Source: Saccharina japonica (Eukaryota > Sar > Phaeophyceae > Laminariales > Laminariaceae). From it: DNA of 64,000 nt. How positions within the stretch are numbered: position 1 is the stretch's first letter; every line of letters begins with the position of its first letter. The DNA lies in assembly GCA_008828725.1 (NCBI GenBank), contig MEHQ01001023.1:404001-468000 (forward strand), read 5' to 3'. Below the pieces are notes generated by a model. That model was not told the origin of the DNA. It made no database searches and was given only the letters and a program-made list of their open reading frames with translations. The translations under genes and the position numbers were made by a program. This document shows positions 58,216 through 64,000 of this stretch, piece by piece.

Positions 58216-59193
58216 TAAACAAAAGGGCGGGTGAAAAAAAAAACGGGACCCACACTCAGTAATAATTATAACGTTTTCCGTTGGGGGTCCTAAATAGGTA
58301 CGAGTATGGCCGTCGGATGTGTTTCCTGGAGTTGTGTTTGTGGTACTCGACTACCAGGAGGGTGTGTCTTAGGGGTTGTTTGTCCGGCAACGCGTCTGAT
58401 GAGTGTATCTGTTGATTGATATCTAAAGGTGTACACGCATTTGGCACAGGCAGGCGTCGTGATGGCTCAAGACAGTCAGCAGTACCACAGAAGCTCTCTT
58501 ATTTATGCATTATTCCCATACGAGTAATAGCTGTCGAGCTGGCTCGGCCCAGACTTGGAGTGACATCGAGCGGCTCATAAAACATCCCGATGTCCCATAT
58601 CCCACTACAATTTATAATGGGCAACAACCCAAAACGGGTATACCCGGTCGGTTTTCACTCAAAAACGGGTACATGCTGGAATCAAGTAAAAAACACGCCC
58701 AGCGAGCCACGCGATTGGCCAAAAACAAATTGTACCCATTTTTGAGAGAAATTGTCCCGGGTACAACTGTAAATGTCTACGAGTATTATGCTTGGCTTTC
58801 AACCGTTTTTGGTTATTTATTTTGGTTAACCACTTGCCTACAGTGTGCCTCGGTCTCCACTGCGTCTGCGGCGGCTCTTTCGTTGTTTCATTTTCTTTCA
58901 AGCTTTTTCACAATCCACTTAAACTCTATTCAACCATTTTACGCACCTGGGTACGTATTACGTACGTCTTCAGAGTCATATATACGACCGTCCACCTAAT
59001 ATACTGTTGTATGTGTGCACAGCAGTATCAACAGACCTGGTATCTATATACCTGGTACTCTCTCTCGCTTCGGGCAGCGCCTCCCCTTGTGCCCGTGCTC
59101 TGCCTCCCAACCGACGATGCAGACTCCTCCACCAGCCCCCACCTTCGCTCTCTCCTTCTCCTCCTTCCTCGGGGGCAGTGTTCCCCCCGGCTT

Positions 59194-59933
59194 CTATATA
59201 TCCTCCCCTCCTCCGGCTCCTCGTGCCGGCCAACTAGCTCCCTCTTTTCTTGCACAAACTAGACCCACAGATTCAGGCATAGGCCTGGCGGTACTGGGGT
59301 TTTGCGGCGACGGCGGCAACGGCGGTGGCGGCCATGACGGCGGTGGCGGCGGCGATGACGTGAACGGCGGCAGCGGCGGCCGTAGTAACGGCGGGGGCAG
59401 CGGCGGTGGTGTCGATGGCGGCAGTGGCGGCGGTAGTGGCGGCGACGGCGGCAGCAGCAGCGGCGGCAGTTGCGCTCTTATGTCCTCGCAAGCGCAGCAA
59501 TCCTCTGACTGCTGCTCCTCTTGCGGACGTTGTGACTGAAGCAGCTGTTGCCTCTGCAACTGCTGCACTCCAGTGCCTTTGCCTCCAGATCCACGCGGGT
59601 CTACTAGCTGCGGCTCATACGTGGCGTTGCTGGGATCGCGCTGCTGCTGCTGGGGTGGCATATCCTCGCTCTTATCTCCTCTCTCCTCTCCTCGTTCTCT
59701 CTCCTCGTATCTCACTAAATTTACAGCAACTTTCATCACGACCTCACTTGAAGCCCATGCTCCATGCGTAGAACCTGAAGTATCGCCGACATCGCCGGCA
59801 CTCGCCATGACCAAAATCGATTCAAGGCAGGATCCTCTGCATACGACGCTTGCAGAGCTGCTTCTGCGAGTCCGATCTCCTTCTCGAGCTCCAGTGCCGA
59901 GATATTAATCTTAAGTAGCTTTATCCTCTCCAT
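59194..59933 (-). CDS. Possible Gln/Pro-rich protein gene
   Basis: Two overlapping minus-strand frames. One from ATG at 59933 gives MERIKLLKINISALELEKE, a charged amphipathic helix, and reaches a CAA|GTGAGG donor at 59748. The other, 59814-59194, reads into DMPPQQQQRDPSNATYEP, a Gln-rich part, then a long poly-Pro stretch coded by CCG/CCA triplets. They may be two exons of one gene, but the sequence between them is purine-rich and makes a poor acceptor. The opposite strand reads as Gly-rich over the same GGC repeat, so part of the openness is compositional. Confidence 0.35.
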
Positions 59934-60885
59934 CCATACCAGCGTCCTCGTGACCTGGCATGGGCATGCACAACCTGCTCCTCTCTGGGAGTCCCCTCTG
60001 GGATGTCAGCGCTCTCCAATAGGATCACCGGTTGCACTAGTGTGTTGATTGATCTCTGAAGGTGTACACGCATTTGGCACAGGCAGGCGTCGTGGTGGCT
60101 CAAGACAGCAGTAACACAGAAACTCTCTTATGCATTATTCCCATAGCTGTCGAGCTGACTCGACCCAAACTTCGAGTGACATCGAGCGGCTCATAAAACA
60201 TCCCGATGTCCCATATCCCACTACAATAGTTCCTATCAAGCATGTGGAACTCCTAATATACGATGGATCTTATGCGTTGTGTTACTGAGTACAATCAATA
60301 GTATCTCTCGGCGCTACGCTTCTGGGTTCGGACCTTGTTATCAGACGTACCCTACGCGGATTGCCACCGCCACGTATCTGTACGCTGCAAGCTCTCTGTA
60401 TCACCCTCCCCCCCCCTCCCGCGTCGACAGTACCGACATATCGAAATACTTACCAACGGGTTTGACACTGTAGTGGGTTAGGGTTAGGGTCAGTTATTTC
60501 ATCGTGAAGAACCCCACCGTATATCATACCACGTCGTCGTTCGATAAAAAAACTAACACTCTTAGGAAGCAGCCAGCCCCCCCCCTGACCATCTATTTTA
60601 TACCACGTCACCCCAGGCGATATTTCGACACCTCTTCACCGACTCGAAGCGGAGAAAGCAAACCGGCTACGTATGAAAGCCGGGCCGCAGTCGTGTGGAA
60701 GTCATGGACGAAACTTTTAAGACAGGGCCCTCGCGCCCTCCTTAGCATGGCATCCCCCCCCCCCCCCCCAAGCCCCTCAGGTTTGCAGGCCCTGCTCCAT
60801 CAGAGAGACCGGCGCTCCGCATTTCTGTTCGTACTCTTCCTCCTGAGGTAATCTTCCACCCCAGGGTTATAGTGAAGCCTGTCCT

Positions 60886-61389
60886 GTGACCGCGGACTGC
60901 ATTGTGGAGATGGTTTCACCCGGCGGAGATGGTTTCACCCGGCACCACCAAATGCTATCGGTATTTATCTCCGAGGGTGGGCTGGTGCCGCACAAAAGGC
61001 GCACTTTCCAATGCCAACGGCGAACGCCATTTTTTTCTGAAACCTGGCTGGGGTTGCCCCCCCCCTCGCGTCGACTTGAATCTCGGCAACTACAGCAAGC
61101 ACTACAAACGGTGCTTTCTGAACCAAAAGCAGAGGTAAATTTTGGCAGAAAGACTCAAGCGGTTTTGCTGTGCTTACGGAAAGCCACAGCGCCCTTGCCA
61201 GCCACCGGCGTTCGTTGTGAATGCTTGTATCACAGTAGACGCGCTTTCTCGATGCCTGGGAGAACGGGTCACCCTTCCGCCTTCTTCAGCTCGCCACACG
61301 GCTTCCATCAGGGCCGCTTATGTATTGTTTTATGCCTGAACCTTTGCGTGCAAACTTTATCCCACGCGCACGACTCAAAATACCTTTAA
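60886..61389 (+). other. Open frame of uncertain coding status
   Basis: A 167-codon frame (QLQQALQTVLSEPKAE in the middle) lies in the segment that interrupts duplicated unit copy 3. A possible GTAAAT donor follows AAAGCAGAG near 61135. I recognise no family and no partner exon. Confidence 0.2.
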
Positions 61390-61515
61390 GTCCCTGCTCA
61401 AATCTTGTTGCAGTTTTAAAAGATACTTCGTATAGCTGTCGCTAGGAATTCGCGCAGCAGGATATTAGTAACTGTCGTCAGCTTGTGTGCATTGGTGGGG
61501 GGGAAAACAAGAAAA

Positions 61516-61680
61516 AACGTCGATGGTGTGCCCCGAGAACCCCCTCTGCCCTCCCTTTAGGCGGCACACGCGCATGATGGCGCAGGCTATGGCAATGAGC
61601 ATCTGCTCCACTTGCGTGAGGCCCTGGAGTTCTGGAGAAACATCCCCCGGGTCCATGTCGTTGGCGTTGCAGAAAGCCTT
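61516..61680 (-). mobile_element. Helitron fragment (DUF6570-like segment)
   Basis: The minus strand reads FCNANDMDPGDVSPELQGL, then LTQVEQMLIAIACAIMRV and YRLKGGQ-like RLKGGQRGFSGH. This matches the conserved LQGLT.VE.MLIAR block that precedes the Rep region in Helitron helicase proteins. Neither Rep nor helicase is present, so it is a short remnant. Confidence 0.8.
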
Positions 61681-61694
61681 TGGCACTTTTCTAT

Positions 61695-61990
61695 TTTGTC
61701 GCAGTACGTCTACTATAGAAATGAAGAAAAACTGAATGTACACACAACTTGTACGCGGAGAGTAACAGGTGGTATAGGGACTTGTCAACACAAGAGTCCG
61801 GGGTCCGGGATCCTTTCACTTCCTTTTTTTCGTTAGAGTTGCAGTACGTATACTATAGAAATAAATATAAACTGACCGTACATACACCTTGACCGAGTAG
61901 AGTAACAGGTGGTATAGGCACTTGCCAAAACACAAGTCCGGGATTCGAGACCCGTGTACTACTCCAAACTTCTTCTTGTTATGTTAGAGT
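61695..61990 (+). repeat. Tandem tRNA-like units
   Basis: Two ~150-bp units share GTACGT.TACTATAGAAAT and GAGTAACAGGTGGTATAGG. The second has GTCCGGGATTCGAGACCCG, a good B box / T-arm, preceded by an ACTTG...CAAGT stem. No full cloverleaf with acceptor stem is seen, so this is a tRNA-derived repeat rather than a tRNA gene. Confidence 0.55.
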
Positions 61991-62984
61991 ACAACGTAGT
62001 AGACAGATAAAATCATGATAATATGTTAGAGTACAATGTAGTGGACAAATAGAATTCTGAGAATTTAATGAAAAGTGCCGACGGAAAAGTGCAGACATAA
62101 TCAACTGTTCAATCAAGCAGGAAAACGGTCGACGCTATCTTGCGAGGGGTCCCTATCACGAGAGACTTGTTCAAAATTAGAAACTCTCGTAATTATTCAG
62201 TTTGTGCTCGAACACAGTATCACATTTTTGCGGGGAAACTAAACATAACGCAGGAGCAATGCCACGGTAGGGGCGGTGCCTTGTTGTCTGAGCTCCTCAC
62301 ATGACGAGCTCGAAATCTCACCCGAAACATGACTTCGAAGGGGTTTGTTTGCGAAGCGCGACCACAATAATTCCCATGCGCTAAAGTCCTTAAAACTATA
62401 CAGAAGTTAATGTATCGTAATAACCCGTAGCGCCTTGATTGAGGAGCTCCAACGCTCAGAAAGTATTCAGCGAAAAATTGCAATCCCCGCCGTGGGATGA
62501 CTCGCAGACGAATCTCACGGCACCGACGAGGTAATAGGTCGGATTGGCACAACCGCTGCCCCCACTCCGGACTCGGTTTTGCAGATTTTGAAATCTGGTC
62601 TTGCCTTCTGTCTGCGGTTTGGTTCCGATTTCGTTCTCGAGTCCCCTTCGTCGCACGCGCGATTCCGGGTTAACGCCCAAATCTCTCTCCGATTACGTTG
62701 CTCGGTATTATTGCTCATCGTGCTTGCCGCCGGCCGCTCCGATTCGCCCGTCAGTTTTCGTACGCACTGCTGTGCTTGCCCGTGTATTTGTCGATCGGTT
62801 TTTCGAGCGTCTCAGGTTTTTCGTTGATAGCTGCTTGCCTGCCTCGTGTACTACCTGCGTCGATCGGCCTTTCTCGAGTGTCTCGGGTTGCGTTGCCAGC
62901 TGCTTGGTTTCCTCGCGTACTAGCGCTACGTTTTCCATCCTTTGCCAAGGGCTACATGCGATCACGCTGAGTTGGTCCTGCCAG

Positions 62985-63105
62985 CAATGTCTGCCTGGTC
63001 GGTGAAAACCCGACATGCTCCGTCCCGGCATTGTAGGGATGCGAGGGTCTATGGCCATAGGACTACGGCCATACATGAAAATGAAGTACATCCCCCCCCC
63101 CCACT
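62985..63105 (-). repeat. GTGTACTC dispersed repeat, partial
   Basis: Reads GTCGGTGAAAACCCGACATG, then TGTAGGGATGCGAGGGTCTA, in the order expected for a reverse copy. Confidence 0.7.
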
Positions 63106-64000
63106 CTGATTTATTTGTTGGGGAAAATTAGGTGAACAGTTTAGTCGCACATTGCGAGGGTGGAATAATTGGGGGTTCCCTGTCATTGCTTCCGACGAGA
63201 CATCCCCCACTCCTTCCCTTGGGTGCCCGGCTGTAACAATTTTGTGGAGACCCGTCCAAAGGACAGTGTAATTTCGGCCTTAAGGGATTTCGGATTTCGC
63301 TTCTGTACCGGCCGTTACCTCTTGGCGGGGGGGTGAGGCTGCACCTGTCTACCCACACACCCAACCACCTACTGTCGGTGCACTGGGGAACGTGACATGG
63401 AGACATGCAAACATTGCTTATGGAAACCCCAGTTTAAGTTTTTTCTTCTACTCGATTTTCGATAGATCAGCTGAAAGACGGCAGAGCGGTTGCTGCGAAA
63501 AGCGCGTTCAGCTTGCACCCATGCAGCTACCCAGCATAATCCAAAGGGCCGTGTGCCCAGTCTCAACACCCTCGTTGGTAGCAACTATCATACTGGTATC
63601 TGTCCCAAGCGCTCGTCCCAGCCGACGTTGGTTGCAGCTGCCCAAAACAAAGGAATACAACCAAGGTATCCCATGTTTCCTAACATATAGCATACGTCAA
63701 TATGACATCATACGTACGTACGCACGTCATCACGACGGAGCCTGCTGAGCGAGAAAAAATTAGTTCGAGGTTCTCTCGATGGCCTCGTTTCCCCGACCGT
63801 CCTCCCTCTGCCGACACGCCACAGATGCGGATACTGCCGGGCTCTCCGTCCTCTCTGTCTCAAGGAGACCCGCTGCCCTCAGGCGCGCGGGACGGGCATG
63901 CCCATCGAGCTCGTTCGGCGACCCTTCGACAAGGCGAACAACCTCGCGATCTGATTCAAGTTAAATGGCACTTTGGACGGAAATATAGAAACCGTTGGGA

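Larger units (their letters stand above)
60055..64000. repeat. 1.5-kb duplicated unit, copy 3, interrupted
   Basis: 60058-60800 matches the left and middle of the unit and 63690-64000 its continuation, which runs off the window. About 2.9 kb of other sequence (60810-63690), including the Helitron fragment, separates them. Confidence 0.85.

Noticed and set aside
58505-58999. A 164-codon plus-strand frame
   Set aside because: Begins in a dispersed repeat, is of low-complexity hydrophobic composition, and has no family resemblance or splice support.
61919-61962. A tRNA gene
   Set aside because: B-box and anticodon-like stem are present but no matching acceptor stem, and the unit is tandemly repeated in degraded form.

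Overview
The window looks like repeat-rich nuclear DNA of a stramenopile, most likely a brown alga. The evidence is genes split into many short GT-AG exons (mostly phase 0), TTAGGG telomere-type repeats, a tyrosine-recombinase relic of a kind I recall from brown algal genomes, and an unusually dense load of small transposons, minisatellites and a satellite. The assignment is inference. No bacterial-style operons, rRNA genes or CRISPR arrays are seen.

Layout. 1-6730 is one copy (A) of a segmental duplication whose second copy (B) is 54288-58006. Both carry the 5' exon of a methyltransferase gene and conserved exons of a second, membrane-anchored gene. Copy A later took in an LTR-element derivative, a Harbinger-like element nested in a second TIR element, and other repeats that copy B lacks. 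6962-7115 is a pure (CAA)n tract. 7706-19849 (+) holds a 12-exon gene for a coiled-coil protein of about 716 residues; I assembled it from splice sites and reading phase and do not recognise it. 21357-25256 holds a tandem duplication with a third, interrupted copy at 60055-64000. 25540-28600 and 32440-33275 hold GATC-rich minisatellite elements.

29286-54772 (-) is a seven-exon gene. Exons 4-7 form a class I SAM-dependent methyltransferase domain. Intron 3 is about 17 kb and contains a telomere-repeat TIR element, a tyrosine-recombinase fossil, a 2.7-kb palindrome-rich satellite, a truncated LINE, a tRNA-derived SINE, a Ty3/gypsy fossil and several MITEs. 59194-59933 (-) may be a Gln/Pro-rich gene. 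61516-61680 (-) is a Helitron fragment (DUF6570-like), followed by tandem tRNA-like units.

No obvious operational link between the genes is visible. The main biology is a methyltransferase gene duplicated with its neighbour, and the very different repeat histories of the two copies. Homology calls are by eye; exon joins rest on phase agreement and splice consensus, not on transcripts.
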